A DNA stretch of 64,000 nt from Crenobacter oryzisoli. GTDB taxonomy: Bacteria > Pseudomonadota > Gammaproteobacteria > Burkholderiales > Chromobacteriaceae. Within the stretch, counting starts at the first letter, position 1. Every line of letters starts with the position of its first letter. The notes beneath the pieces were generated by a model. It did not search any database. It was not told where the DNA came from and saw only the letters and a list, made by a program, of their open reading frames with translations. The stretch covers positions 1 to 64,000 of the forward strand of contig NZ_JAUEDK010000020.1 in assembly GCF_030385785.1 (NCBI RefSeq), read 5' to 3'. The position numbers were made by a program, and so were the translations under genes. Below, one piece after another: positions 1 through 9,197 of the stretch.

Positions 1-80
1 TACCAAGTAACGCTTGAATTCAATACGGCAGCGTCAGTAACAGTGACGATGCTCGGCTTCGACAGTTTGTACAAGTTAAT

Positions 81-196
81 GTCTGGCGGCCATAGCGAGG
101 TGGTCCCACGCCTTCCCATCCCGAACAGGACCGTGAAACGCCTCTGCGCCGATGATAGTGTGGCATTCGCCATGTGAAAGTAGGTCACCGCCAGAC
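81..196 (+). rRNA. rrf: 5S ribosomal RNA
   Basis: The sequence matches the betaproteobacterial 5S rRNA pattern. Complementary ends (GTCTGGCGGC and GCCGCCAGAC-type) form helix I. The conserved blocks CCCATCCCGAACAG and GAAAGTAGGTCACCGCC are both present. It is the distal end of an rRNA operon whose 23S gene lies upstream of the window. Positions 1-80 are then the 23S-5S spacer, in which I see no tRNA. Ends were set from the helix I pairing and may be off by one or two bases. Confidence 0.95.
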
Positions 197-208
197 TCCC
201 CACACCAC

Positions 209-240
209 AAGCCCAGCTCTCAGAGCTGGGCTTTGTGCTT
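209..240 (+). terminator. Rho-independent terminator of the rRNA operon
   Basis: A 12-bp stem (AAGCCCAGCTCT with AGAGCTGGGCTT) starts 12 bases after the 5S gene and is followed by a T-rich stretch (TTTGTGCTTT). This is the expected end of the rRNA transcript. Confidence 0.85.
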
Positions 241-574
241 TGTAGTGACGGAATTTACACGTGTTCCTTCGATGGTTTCCTTTTCTTCGTCGTGCTGGCG
301 TAAGCCTGTCGTGGGCTTGCTGGGAGTTTGGCTGGCTGATGCCGACCGCAGTTGACCTGAGTCATAGTGGGGCTGTAGCCGGTTGTTATGATGGTAGTTT
401 ATTCGCCATGAATAACCGCTGGGTTTGCGTGATGGGCTGAGTTCCCGGGTGGTCGAAGTAGGGTGTGTCGGGAAGGTAACTTGGGTGATTGTTTTTGCCT
501 TTTCGGAAGGGTGGGTGCATCCTTGTGGGGTTAAGTGATGCAGGGCATTGCATAATAGAAAATGTGGGGTCAGG
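241..574. other. Intergenic region between the rRNA operon and kdoO
   Basis: About 330 bases with no convincing reading frame, RNA or repeat. It presumably holds the kdoO promoter, but no clear -35/-10 pair stands out. Confidence 0.5.
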
Positions 575-1453
575 ATGGCTTTCGAAAATCAGATTATCGA
601 GGTGCGCCAGCTCGAGTGCGGGTTCGAGCCGGCCAGGGGGTTTTTATTGTCGGGTGTTGAAGAGGGGAAGGTGTTGTTTTTCCCGGCTTTCCCATTTTCA
701 TTGCAGGCAGACGAGCTGTGCTGGCTAGATCCGGTCATTGCTGACCCCAAGCGTAAAAACATCAGTCTCGATCCTGTGAGTGGTGTGCTGCATGGGGTGC
801 TGGGCGATGCGGCCACGCAGTCGGCGGTGCGTGCGTTGATTCAGCGCTACTTTGAGGCAGCAAACACCCTGATTGAGCAGCTGTTTCCGGAATATCAAGG
901 CCAGTTGCGAGCTGCGCCGACCAGCTTGCGTTTGCATCGTGTGGAGACGCGGAAGAGCTCCTGGCGCAAAGATGATAGCCGCTTGCATGTCGATGCCTTT
1001 CCGTCTCGGCCGAACTATGGCGAGCGGATCCTGCGGGTCTTCATGAATATTAATCCTGGTCATGAGCCGCGTGTCTGGCGCGTAGGTGAGCCGTTTGAGG
1101 CGGTGGCGGCGCAATTTCTGCCGAAGTTGCCGCGCCAGTTGCCGGGCTCGGCTGCCTTGTTGACGGCGCTGCGCGTGACCAAACGGCGTCGCAGTGAATA
1201 TGATCACTATATGCTGAAACTGCATGACGCGATGAAGGCGGATCTGGAGTATCAGCGCGGCTGCCGGCAGCAGACCATGCCGTTTCCGCCGGGGTCGGGT
1301 TGGATCTGTTTTTCTGACCAGACTTCGCATGCGGTGATGTCGGGCCAGTTTATGCTGGAGCAGACGTTCTTCTTGCCTGTTTCGGGTATGGTGAAGCCGG
1401 AGAGGGCTCCATTGGCTGTATTGCAGCAGCAGGCGGGGCGTGCGCTGATTTAG
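575..1453 (+). CDS. kdoO: Kdo 3-hydroxylase (Fe(II)/2-oxoglutarate dioxygenase)
   Basis: A 292-residue protein of the Kdo-hydroxylase family (KdoO). These enzymes hydroxylate C3 of the outer 3-deoxy-D-manno-octulosonic acid of lipid A-Kdo2, giving Ko in the LPS inner core at the cytoplasmic side of the inner membrane. Seen here: the family block LHVDAFPSRPNYGERILRVF, which contains the HxD iron-binding pair, then NINPGHEPRVWRVGEPFE, and a distal TSHAVMSGQ carrying the second histidine. The ATG at 575 is preferred over an in-frame TTG at 548 because the conserved protein begins there. The ribosome site is weak. A terminator follows the stop. The gene is probably monocistronic. Assignment is by motif recognition. 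Confidence 0.85.
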   Translation: MAFENQIIEVRQLECGFEPARGFLLSGVEEGKVLFFPAFPFSLQADELCWLDPVIADPKRKNISLDPVSGVLHGVLGDAATQSAVRALIQRYFEAANTLIEQLFPEYQGQLRAAPTSLRLHRVETRKSSWRKDDSRLHVDAFPSRPNYGERILRVFMNINPGHEPRVWRVGEPFEAVAAQFLPKLPRQLPGSAALLTALRVTKRRRSEYDHYMLKLHDAMKADLEYQRGCRQQTMPFPPGSGWICFSDQTSHAVMSGQFMLEQTFFLPVSGMVKPERAPLAVLQQQAGRALI

Positions 1454-1478
1454 TGGCGATTCATGCGATATGAATGAT

Positions 1479-1512
1479 AATTGGCCGAGCATTTGTTCGG
1501 CCAATTTGCTTT
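1479..1512 (+). terminator. Terminator after kdoO
   Basis: Inverted repeat AATTGGCCGA / TCGGCCAATT followed by TTGCTTTT, 26 bases past the kdoO stop. Confidence 0.75.
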
Positions 1513-1547
1513 TGGTGTGCTTTGTGGTTGTGCGTGGTTTTTTCTTA

Positions 1548-1587
1548 GGGAAAACGGAAAACGCCGTGAACATTTGTTCACGGCGTT
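1548..1587 (-). terminator. Terminator of tRNA-Asn
   Basis: A perfect 12-bp stem (AACGCCGTGAAC / GTTCACGGCGTT) with a 4-base loop. Read on the minus strand it is followed by a T-rich tract (TTTTCCGTTTTCCC). It lies six bases beyond the 3' end of the tRNA gene. Confidence 0.8.
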
Positions 1588-1592
1588 GAATT

Positions 1593-1668
1593 TGGCTCCC
1601 CGACCTGGGCTCGAACCAGGGACCTGCGGATTAACAGTCCGTCGCTCTACCGACTGAGCTATCGGGGA
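1593..1668 (-). tRNA. tRNA-Asn (GTT)
   Basis: A 76-base cloverleaf on the minus strand. The acceptor stem is TCCCCGA / TCGGGGA, the D-arm contains AGCTCAGTCGGTAGAGC, and the T-arm contains GGTTCGAGCC. The anticodon loop CTGTTAA gives GTT. CCA is encoded. A promoter and a terminator flank the gene closely, so it looks monocistronic. Confidence 0.96.
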
Positions 1669-1683
1669 ATCGGTGAGTTCCGT

Positions 1684-1712
1684 ACTATACGGATCCGTCT
1701 TCGGGCTGTCAA
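1684..1712 (-). promoter_or_regulatory. Sigma-70 promoter of tRNA-Asn
   Basis: On the minus strand TTGACA (1712-1707), 17 bases, then TATAGT (1689-1684), ending 15 bases before the tRNA start. It is close to consensus at both hexamers. Confidence 0.85.
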
Positions 1713-1890
1713 CGTCTTTTTTCAAAAAAGCCATGGATTATGAGAGGAATTTTTCTATTTAAATGCTAAGTGATTGCTTTGAAAGTGTTTTCTCTAGCTT
1801 GATAAATGGATGGTTCGCCCTTATGTATTGAAGTTTGAGAGAGGGGGCTGTAGTGCCCACTTCGCGATATCGGGATTAAAGGGGGTAACG

Positions 1891-2928
1891 ATGGATAAAC
1901 TCTGGCAGCAGTGGGCAGTAGAGCATGGCGCAGAACTGGATGAGGCTGGCGTGTTGCACGTAGGTGATGAGCCGGCGCAACGCGAAGCGATCTTTGCTGG
2001 GGTGGGTTTTGCCCCGTTGACCGAATGGGCGTTGATTCGCTTTCAAGGTGAGGATGCCTTGGCTTTCCTGCAGGGGCAGCTGTCGAGCGATTTGCGGCTC
2101 GTGACGCCGAAGCATAGCCAGTACAGCACCTATTCAAGTGCAAAGGGGCGGATGCAGGCGAATTTCCTCATATGGCAGTACCAGGGGGCCTATTATCTGA
2201 TGCTGGCAAATGAGCTGGCAGAGACATTGCACAAGCGCCTGTCGATGTTCATTATGCGGGCGAAGGTCAAGGCAGAACTAGTGTCGGATGAGTGGACTCT
2301 GATCGGTCTGATCGGTCAGGCGGCTGAAGCGCGAGCCCATGCTCATTTTGCGAATGTACCTAGTGAGCCGCACCAGGTAGTAGTGGCTGATGATGGTGTT
2401 CTGCTGCGCTTGCCGAGTGGTGCGCTGCTGTGGGCCCAGGAAGGGAGTAGCAAGGCGGTTGCTGACGGCCTGCTTGAAGTGGCACCGTTAATTGGCTCGT
2501 TGCCTTGGCGCTTGCTGGATATCCGAGCCGGGATTCCGTGGCTCGGTAAGGCGACCAGCGAAGAGTTTGTCGCACAGATGGCCAATATGGAGCTGATCGG
2601 TGCGGTTAGTTTTAAAAAGGGCTGCTACCCCGGCCAGGAAATTGTGGCGCGTACCCAATACCTTGGGAAGCTCAAGCGGCGCCTCTATCGCGTTGCTACG
2701 ACCGAGGGTGTCACGAGTGGTGCGCAGTTGATCAGCCCCTCCATGGGTGACCAAGCAATTGGCATGGTGGTTAATGTGGCGCAGGTCAATGAGGGCAATT
2801 GGGAGGCTCTGGCCGTGGTGCAGTCGAATTGTTGGGAAAGCGGTGTCTTTGTCAAAGAGCATCCGCATTTGGCATTGCAGCAAATGAACTTGCCGTATTC
2901 CCTGGAGTCAGACTCAGCATTGCAATAA
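1891..2928 (+). CDS. ygfZ: YgfZ-type folate-binding protein (Fe-S cluster maintenance)
   Basis: A 345-residue member of the GcvT-like YgfZ family. These cytoplasmic proteins bind tetrahydrofolate and help assemble or repair [4Fe-4S] clusters, for example in MiaB. The diagnostic motif KGCYPGQE, with its essential cysteine, is seen near residue 240, followed by IVARTQYLGKLKRRLYR. The N-terminal aminomethyltransferase-like part (WALIRFQGEDALAFLQGQLS) is also intact. The ATG at 1891 follows AAAGGGGGTAACG, a good ribosome site; upstream in-frame codons are not conserved. Length matches the family. No operon partner. Confidence 0.92.
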   Translation: MDKLWQQWAVEHGAELDEAGVLHVGDEPAQREAIFAGVGFAPLTEWALIRFQGEDALAFLQGQLSSDLRLVTPKHSQYSTYSSAKGRMQANFLIWQYQGAYYLMLANELAETLHKRLSMFIMRAKVKAELVSDEWTLIGLIGQAAEARAHAHFANVPSEPHQVVVADDGVLLRLPSGALLWAQEGSSKAVADGLLEVAPLIGSLPWRLLDIRAGIPWLGKATSEEFVAQMANMELIGAVSFKKGCYPGQEIVARTQYLGKLKRRLYRVATTEGVTSGAQLISPSMGDQAIGMVVNVAQVNEGNWEALAVVQSNCWESGVFVKEHPHLALQQMNLPYSLESDSALQ

Positions 2929-2935
2929 TATTGGC

Positions 2936-2965
2936 TTGACCTTTGGAAGTGGGGTTGGCTAAATT
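2936..2965 (+). promoter_or_regulatory. Probable promoter of the H-NS-like gene
   Basis: TTGACC at 2936 and CTAAAT/TAAATT at 2959-2965 with 17-18 bases between them, 34 bases upstream of the start codon. Confidence 0.5.
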
Positions 2966-2998
2966 GCAATAGCAGCTTCTTTTATCAGGGGAAAAACA

Positions 2999-3304
2999 AT
3001 GGATATCTCTCAGCTGGATTATGCCCAACTGGTTGCTTTGAAGGCCGACGTCGAACGTGAAATCAAGGGGCGTGAATCGGAAGAGAAGGCTAAGGCCAAG
3101 CGCCAGATCGTTGAGTTGGCCAAAACGTATGGTCTGAGTATCGAGGATGTGCTCAGCAAATCTCAGGGCGTGCGTAAGCCGGTTGAAGCCAAATATCGCA
3201 ACCCGGATGATGCTTCGATGACTTGGACTGGACGCGGTCGTAAGCCGGTCTGGGTGCTGCAGCATCTGGACGCAGGCAAGTCGCTGGAAGACCTGGCCGT
3301 TTAA
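2999..3304 (+). CDS. H-NS family nucleoid-associated protein
   Basis: A 101-residue histone-like protein. The N-terminal half (about residues 1-50) is a charged helical oligomerisation region. The C-terminal DNA-binding domain contains MTWTGRGRKPVWV, the betaproteobacterial form of the H-NS AT-hook-like loop. Such proteins bind curved AT-rich DNA and silence acquired genes. CAGGGGAAAAACA provides a ribosome site. Promoter and terminator are both visible, so it is a single-gene unit. It could be H-NS itself or one of the several Bv3F/BpH3-type paralogues common in these genomes; the sequence alone does not decide. Confidence 0.9.
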   Translation: MDISQLDYAQLVALKADVEREIKGRESEEKAKAKRQIVELAKTYGLSIEDVLSKSQGVRKPVEAKYRNPDDASMTWTGRGRKPVWVLQHLDAGKSLEDLAV

Positions 3305-3330
3305 GTCGTCCTGCCGCTAGTTGTGCCAAA

Positions 3331-3365
3331 AACAAACCCCGGCGTGTTGCCGGGGTTTGTTTTTG
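3331..3365 (+). terminator. Terminator after the H-NS-like gene
   Basis: AACAAACCCCGGC, loop GTGTT, GCCGGGGTTTGTT, then a T run. It lies 27 bases past the stop. Confidence 0.88.
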
Positions 3366-3506
3366 CGTGTTTGGATGGTCGTGCTTGAGCATGGAGTTTG
3401 GATGTCAACGACATTGTCTGGGCTGCCTGTCGGTAGTGGCTGCTGCTTCGGTGATGCCCTTTCATCATGTAGTGAAGATGTCCTCACTCGATGACTTCTT
3501 TGCTAA

Positions 3507-3647
3507 GAACCTGTTCACGATCTGCTGCACTCGGGTGATCCTGCGTTGAAATGACGCTCAATATGCTCATGTACCCTGTGTGCACTCCACCTTTTTCCGT
3601 CATTTCGCCTTGGCTGGCCCTTTGTTCGCGAGATCGTGAACAGGTTC
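3507..3647. repeat. Family A inverted-repeat element, copy 1 (MITE-like)
   Basis: 141 bases bounded by GAACCTGTTCACGATCT and its exact reverse complement AGATCGTGAACAGGTTC. The flanks are TAA on the left and TAG on the right, close to a TNA target duplication. Inside is an inner inverted repeat (GAAATGACG / CGTCATTTC). There is no coding capacity. It is directly followed by a family B element. Copies 2-4 are at 26157, 36897 and 48908. Confidence 0.85.
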
Positions 3648-3650
3648 TAG

Positions 3651-3761
3651 GAGTCGCTGACAAGAACCTTCCGGCGTTATTGCGCTGCCTTGCCGTACTG
3701 TCTGCACTGTCTGCGTCGGCGCGCCTTGCAGCTGACGTGCACTGAGTTTTGTTGGCGGCTC
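3651..3761. repeat. Family B inverted-repeat element, copy 1
   Basis: 111 bases with imperfect ends GAGTCGCTGACAAGAAC and GTTTTGTTGGCGGCTC, followed by TAA. The internal core GCGCTGCCTTGCCGTACT is shared with the copy at 26301, and GCCTTGCCGTA-type cores also occur at 48320 and 63108. It abuts family A copy 1 through the trinucleotide TAG. Confidence 0.7.
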
Positions 3762-3791
3762 TAAGCGGCGAGATTCGAGTGGACGGCGGGC

Positions 3792-3828
3792 AAAGAAAAA
3801 AGCTGGCTGGAGCCAGCTTTTTTCTTGG
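3792..3828 (-). terminator. Bidirectional terminator of the M14 peptidase gene
   Basis: AAGAAAAAAGCTGGCT / AGCCAGCTTTTTTCTT, an A-tract/T-tract hairpin 14 bases past the stop of the minus-strand gene. Confidence 0.85.
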
Positions 3829-3841
3829 GCTGAGAGGACTA

Positions 3842-4969
3842 CTACCGTAGTTGGTTAAGTACGGCGTAAATCGGGGTGAGCAGGGCTTCTCCAAGGCGTA
3901 GGCTGCGTTGGCCGTTCCAGCCGTAATCATCGTCCGGCAAGTTCGCGTTGTCCTTGAATGGCATTTCCAGTGTATAGGCTAGGCAGTCGAATTGATTGCC
4001 GACGTAGGCGGTGGCCATCGACAGGTCGGCTTGGCCTGCCTCCTTCTTCGCGTAGCCATGCTCGTCCTGGAAGTCCGGGCTTGCCAGCAGCAGGTGGTGT
4101 TTGAAGTTCTCTTCCAGTTCGGCAAGTCGTGGCGAGTAGTTCGGGATGCCTTCGTTGCCGGCGACGAAGACATATGGCAGTGCCTCGTCACCATGTATGT
4201 CGAGGAACAGGTCGACGCCTGTTTCGTGCATTTTATTGCGTACAGCCAGAACTTCAGGGCTGCGTTCTGCGGTTGGGTTCAGCCACTCGCGATTGAGATT
4301 GGCGCCGGCCGCATTGGTGCGCAGATTGCCAAGAATCGAGCCGTCTGGGTTCATGTTGGGCACGATGTAAAAAGTGGCGCGATCAAGCAGGGCGCGCGAG
4401 GTCGGGTCCTGCGGGTCGAGAAGGCGCGACAGTAGGCCTTCGATGAGCCATTCGGCCATGGTCTCGCCCGGATGCTGACGAGCGATGATCCAGACCTTCA
4501 GGTCGGATTCAACTTCATGACCGATGGTCAGCAGGTTGATGTCGCGGCTCTGTACGCTAGAGCCGAGGTCGGTTACCTGGCAGAGGCCAGAACCCTGGGC
4601 CTGACCGATCAGGTTGAGGTGCTGCTCGTTGGAATAGGGCTCGAAGTAGGCATAGTAGATGCTGTTGGCGAGCGGGGTGTGTTCGATGGTCATTACCTGG
4701 CCATCGTAGTGGGTGGGTACGCGGAACCAATTGACTCGGTCGTACGATGCCATCGCCTGATAGTCTTGCCAGCCAGCGGGATAAGCGCTCTGGCCGGCGT
4801 TGAGGAATTTCATCTGGCAATACTGGTACGCGGCACCTTGCAGCCGGAAGTAGAACCACTGCGCGAAATCTGAAGCGTTGTCCTTGCGGATGTTGAGCTG
4901 GATATCGTCGAAGCGCTCGAGGGAGGCGATCTCGATACTGCCGGCGTCAAAGTTGCTGCTGATTTTCAT
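3842..4969 (-). CDS. M14 family zinc carboxypeptidase (cytosolic type)
   Basis: A 375-residue protein with an N-terminal beta domain (about 1-120) followed by an M14 peptidase domain. The zinc ligands HPGE are seen in RQHPGETMAEW, followed by NMNPDG and ANLNREW (substrate binding), DIHGDE (third zinc ligand) and a catalytic glutamate candidate in YTLEMPFKDN. This is the cytosolic-carboxypeptidase-like subgroup; bacterial members are cytoplasmic and of uncertain substrate. There is no signal peptide. The ATG at 4969 is chosen because the domain starts there; an upstream in-frame codon at 5035 adds a non-conserved tail. Confidence 0.85.
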   Translation of the reverse strand: MKISSNFDAGSIEIASLERFDDIQLNIRKDNASDFAQWFYFRLQGAAYQYCQMKFLNAGQSAYPAGWQDYQAMASYDRVNWFRVPTHYDGQVMTIEHTPLANSIYYAYFEPYSNEQHLNLIGQAQGSGLCQVTDLGSSVQSRDINLLTIGHEVESDLKVWIIARQHPGETMAEWLIEGLLSRLLDPQDPTSRALLDRATFYIVPNMNPDGSILGNLRTNAAGANLNREWLNPTAERSPEVLAVRNKMHETGVDLFLDIHGDEALPYVFVAGNEGIPNYSPRLAELEENFKHHLLLASPDFQDEHGYAKKEAGQADLSMATAYVGNQFDCLAYTLEMPFKDNANLPDDDYGWNGQRSLRLGEALLTPIYAVLNQLR

Positions 4970-5032
4970 GCGGGTCAACCTATTGGTTCTGTCTACAAGA
5001 GACTGGATTCTACTCCCCCTTGCGCGCAAGGC

Positions 5033-5063
5033 CAAAAAAACGGCCCCTCATGGAGGGGCCGCT
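5033..5063 (-). terminator. Terminator of phaP
   Basis: On the minus strand GCGGCCCCTCCATGAGGGGCCG is followed by seven T, 22 bases past the phaP stop. Confidence 0.85.
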
Positions 5064-5084
5064 TTGGTGCGCGAATGCGAGAGC

Positions 5085-5639
5085 TTAGGCTGCGCCGTTG
5101 GTGCGTCGGGTCGATTTGACCGCTTCGCTGGTGGCGTTGCCGGCTGCGCGCAGGTTGGCTTCGGTCAGCTCGCTGACTTGCTTGGCGGTATTGCTGACGC
5201 TGCTGGCAGCGGCGGTGGCCGAGGCCAGCGCCGATTTGAGGCCGTTAACGACCACTTCCGAGCCGGCCGGAGCTTGCTTGGCAAAGTTGTCGAGATTGGA
5301 GTGCAGCACTTTGTTCAGCTCGTCCAGATGGGTCTCGGCCAGCTTGGTGAATTCGCTGTGCGTTTGCGACACGATGTCGTAGGCTTGACGCGAGTTGCTG
5401 ACGGCTTGCTCGACCGACTGGCCAGCGACCTTGTTCAGGTGGTTGAGCGCCTGCTGCGGATCTTTGATGCCGATCAGTTCGCGGGCGTGGGCGACGTTTT
5501 CTTCGAGCAGCTGTTTGGACAGTTCGATGTTCAGGCGAACCAGACGTTCGGTCCCTTCCAGCGAGATTTGGGCAAAACGCAGAGCCGACTCGATACCGCT
5601 CAGAGACAGCTTGCTCAGGGATTCATTGGTGGCAGTCAT
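5085..5639 (-). CDS. phaP: Phasin (PHA granule-associated protein)
   Basis: A 184-residue, almost entirely helical amphipathic protein without cysteine, matching the phasin_2 family. Phasins coat polyhydroxyalkanoate granules and control their size. The N-terminal part contains LRFAQISLEGTERLVRLNIE; the C-terminal part is alanine/serine-rich (ALASATAAASSVSNTAKQ). The ATG at 5639 is preceded by GAGGGTCAC, a plausible ribosome site; longer frames run through the intergenic region. It is transcribed divergently from phaR, its expected repressor, with 186 bases between the start codons that contain TTGC/GCAA motifs. Confidence 0.9.
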   Translation of the reverse strand: MTATNESLSKLSLSGIESALRFAQISLEGTERLVRLNIELSKQLLEENVAHARELIGIKDPQQALNHLNKVAGQSVEQAVSNSRQAYDIVSQTHSEFTKLAETHLDELNKVLHSNLDNFAKQAPAGSEVVVNGLKSALASATAAASSVSNTAKQVSELTEANLRAAGNATSEAVKSTRRTNGAA

Positions 5640-5695
5640 TTTGTGACCCTCACGTACGTGGTAAGTTGGCGGGTGGTCGTGAAATTTTGATGTCA

Positions 5696-5745
5696 TTGCG
5701 CAGTGCACAATGAGCGATAAATTTAGCATGCAATCTTGCGTGCAA
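5696..5745. promoter_or_regulatory. Candidate PhaR operator between phaP and phaR
   Basis: TTGCGCAGTGCACAA at 5696-5710 and the palindrome TTGCGTGCAA at 5736-5745 lie just upstream of phaP. PhaR proteins are known to bind TGC/GCA-rich inverted motifs and to repress phaP and themselves. Placement fits; the binding is inferred. Confidence 0.45.
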
Positions 5746-5825
5746 CCTAGAAGATTTGCTCTAGAGGGCTGAATCCTGTGATAAATTTGCAACGATGCAG
5801 CGCACGATAAAAACGGGAGCGGTAG

Positions 5826-6395
5826 ATGAGTGTGGAGAAGAGGGTTGTCAAAAAATATCCGAACCGTCGGCTGTACGACACGGCGACGAGTTCGTATATC
5901 ACGTTGGGCGATGTGAAGCAGCTTGTGCTTGATCAGGTGGAGATCCAAGTGATTGATGCCAAGACCAAAGAAGACATCACTCGCAGCGTGTTGTTGCAGA
6001 TCATCCTCGAAGAAGAGAATGGTGGCAGCCCGATGTTCAGCTATGAGGTACTGACCCAGTTCATCCGTTTCTATGGGCAGGCAATGCAGGGCATGATGGG
6101 GCCGTTCCTGGAAAAGAACCTCCAGCTATTTTCGCAACTGCAGCAAAAGATGCAGGAGCAGAGTCGCGCGATCTACGGCGACAACGGCATGTTCAATGCC
6201 AAGATGTGGTCGGAGTTCCTCAACTATCAGGGGCCGGCTATGCAGAACATGATGTCGAACTACCTCGATCAGAGCACCCAGCTCTACCTCGACATGCAGA
6301 CGCGCATGCAGGAGCAGGCCAAGCAGCTGTTCACCGGTTTTGGCTTTCCAGCCTATCCGGGGAGCGACAAGAAGGACGAAGGCAAGGAAGGCTGA
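5826..6395 (+). CDS. phaR: PHA synthesis repressor PhaR
   Basis: A 189-residue regulator. The N-terminal PHA/PHB accumulation DNA-binding domain is clear: VVKKYPNRRLYDTATSSYIT, followed by DVKQLVLDQVEIQVIDAKT and DITRSVLLQIILEEE. The remainder is a glutamine/methionine-rich helical region (residues 70-175), as in PhaR proteins that bind the polymer surface. When PHA is absent PhaR represses phaP; nascent polymer titrates it off DNA. The divergent position to phaP supports this. The start ATG follows GGGAGCGGTAG. Confidence 0.93.
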   Translation: MSVEKRVVKKYPNRRLYDTATSSYITLGDVKQLVLDQVEIQVIDAKTKEDITRSVLLQIILEEENGGSPMFSYEVLTQFIRFYGQAMQGMMGPFLEKNLQLFSQLQQKMQEQSRAIYGDNGMFNAKMWSEFLNYQGPAMQNMMSNYLDQSTQLYLDMQTRMQEQAKQLFTGFGFPAYPGSDKKDEGKEG

Positions 6396-6435
6396 ACCGA
6401 CGGATCGTCGTCAGTCTGGCCAATTGACCGCATGA

Positions 6436-6466
6436 AAAAGGCGACCGGGAGTCGCCTTTTGTTTTG
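6436..6466 (+). terminator. Terminator after phaR
   Basis: AAAAGGCGAC, loop CGGGA, GTCGCCTTTTGTTTT. Confidence 0.8.
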
Positions 6467-6497
6467 GCGGAGCGGTGGGGAGGCTGAGCGAGAGATG

Positions 6498-6530
6498 AAA
6501 AAAGCGCGACCTTCGGGTCGCGCTTTTTTT
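6498..6530 (-). terminator. Terminator after serS (bidirectional)
   Basis: AAAAAAGCGCGACC, TTCG tetraloop, GGTCGCGCTTTTTTT. It serves serS on the minus strand and could back up phaR on the plus strand. Confidence 0.88.
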
Positions 6531-6558
6531 CCGCCAATCTTGAGGCTGAAAGGCGGGG

Positions 6559-7857
<1,299 letters not shown>

Positions 7858-7873
7858 CTAGTTGTTCTAAGTG

Positions 7874-9193
7874 CTAGTCGTGTTGATTATCGTTGGCGGC
7901 GGCATCGAGTTCGCGCAGGAAGGTGAGCTTCTCTGCGATCTTGCTCTCCAGTCCACGTGGCACCGGCTCGTACCAGTGAATGTCTTCCAGGCCGTCCGGC
8001 AGATAGGTCTCGCCGGCGGCATAGGCATGCGGTTCGTCGTGGGCGTAGCGGTAGTCGTGGCCGTAACCGAGCTCCTTCATCAGCTTGGTCGGCGCATTGC
8101 GCAGATGCACCGGCACCGGCCGCGACTTGTCCTGCGCCACGAAGGCTCGGGCCTGATTATACGCCTTGTATCCTGCATTGCTCTTGGCTGCGATGGCAAG
8201 ATAGATTGCGGCCTGACCCAGTGCTAGCTCGCCTTCGGGGCTGCCAAGCCGTTCATAGGTGTCGGCGGCGTCGAGCGCCACCCGGGCGGCGCGCGGGTCG
8301 GCCAGGCCGATGTCTTCCCAGGCCATGCGGATCAGGCGGCGTGCCAGATAGCGCGGGTCGGCGCCGCCGTCGAGCATGCGGGTCAGCCAGTACAGCGCGC
8401 CGTCCGGGTTAGAGCCGCGCACCGACTTGTGTAGCGCGGAGATCTGGTCGTAGAAGGCGTCGCCGCCCTTGTCGAAGCGCCGCGCGTTGATGGTGAGCAC
8501 CTCGCCGAGGAAGGCAGCGTCGATTCGGCCAACTTTACGCGCCAGCGCGGCGGTGCGTGTTTGCTCCAATAGGTTCAGAAAGCGCCGTGCGTCGCCATCG
8601 GCGTAACCGATCAGCGTATCGACGGCGGCATCGTCGAACTCCAAGGTGCCAAGGGTGCCGCCCGATGTTATCCGGGCAAGCAGCTGTTTCAGCTCGTCGT
8701 CACTCAGCGCATTGAGTACATAGACTTGGGCGCGCGACAGCAGCGCCGAGTTGACCTCGAACGAGGGGTTCTCGGTAGTGGCGCCGATGAAGGTGAACAG
8801 GCCCGATTCAACATAGGGCAGGAAGGCGTCCTGCTGGCTTTTGTTGAAGCGGTGCACCTCGTCGACGAACAGAATGGTCGGGCGGCCGTCGCGCATCAGG
8901 GCGGCGTGGGCGCGCTCGACCGCCTCGCGGATGTCCTTTACGCCGGACAGCACCGCTGACAGCGGGATGAACTCGGCATCGAAGCTGTTGGCGAGGATGC
9001 GCGCCAGCGTGGTCTTGCCAACGCCGGGCGGGCCCCACAGGATCATCGAGTGTGGCGTCTTGGCCTCAACCGCCAGGCGCAGCGGCTTGCCCGGGCCGAT
9101 CAGATGCTGCTGGCCGATCACCTCGTCGAGCGTGGTGGGGCGCAGCGCTTCGGCCAACGGTTTTTTCGGCTCGGCGGCAAACAGGTCGCTCAT
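7874..9193 (-). CDS. rarA: Replication-associated recombination protein RarA (MgsA), AAA+ ATPase
   Basis: A 439-residue AAA+ ATPase related to clamp loaders, acting at stalled replication forks. Walker A is GPPGVGKTTLA near residue 52 and Walker B is LFVDEVHRFNKSQQDAFL. The sensor region is GATTENPSFEVNSALLSRA. The C-terminal tetramerisation domain (MAEIGLADPRA-like region, GYKAYNQARAFV) is present. Its start lies four bases after the lolA stop, so the two are almost certainly co-transcribed. Full family length. Confidence 0.95.
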   Translation of the reverse strand: MSDLFAAEPKKPLAEALRPTTLDEVIGQQHLIGPGKPLRLAVEAKTPHSMILWGPPGVGKTTLARILANSFDAEFIPLSAVLSGVKDIREAVERAHAALMRDGRPTILFVDEVHRFNKSQQDAFLPYVESGLFTFIGATTENPSFEVNSALLSRAQVYVLNALSDDELKQLLARITSGGTLGTLEFDDAAVDTLIGYADGDARRFLNLLEQTRTAALARKVGRIDAAFLGEVLTINARRFDKGGDAFYDQISALHKSVRGSNPDGALYWLTRMLDGGADPRYLARRLIRMAWEDIGLADPRAARVALDAADTYERLGSPEGELALGQAAIYLAIAAKSNAGYKAYNQARAFVAQDKSRPVPVHLRNAPTKLMKELGYGHDYRYAHDEPHAYAAGETYLPDGLEDIHWYEPVPRGLESKIAEKLTFLRELDAAANDNQHD

Positions 9194-9197
9194 GGAT

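Noticed and set aside
725-1573. A long minus-strand frame opposite kdoO
   Set aside because: It is rich in Arg/Gln/His without a recognisable fold and lies antisense to the well-supported kdoO; a shadow of GC-rich codon use.
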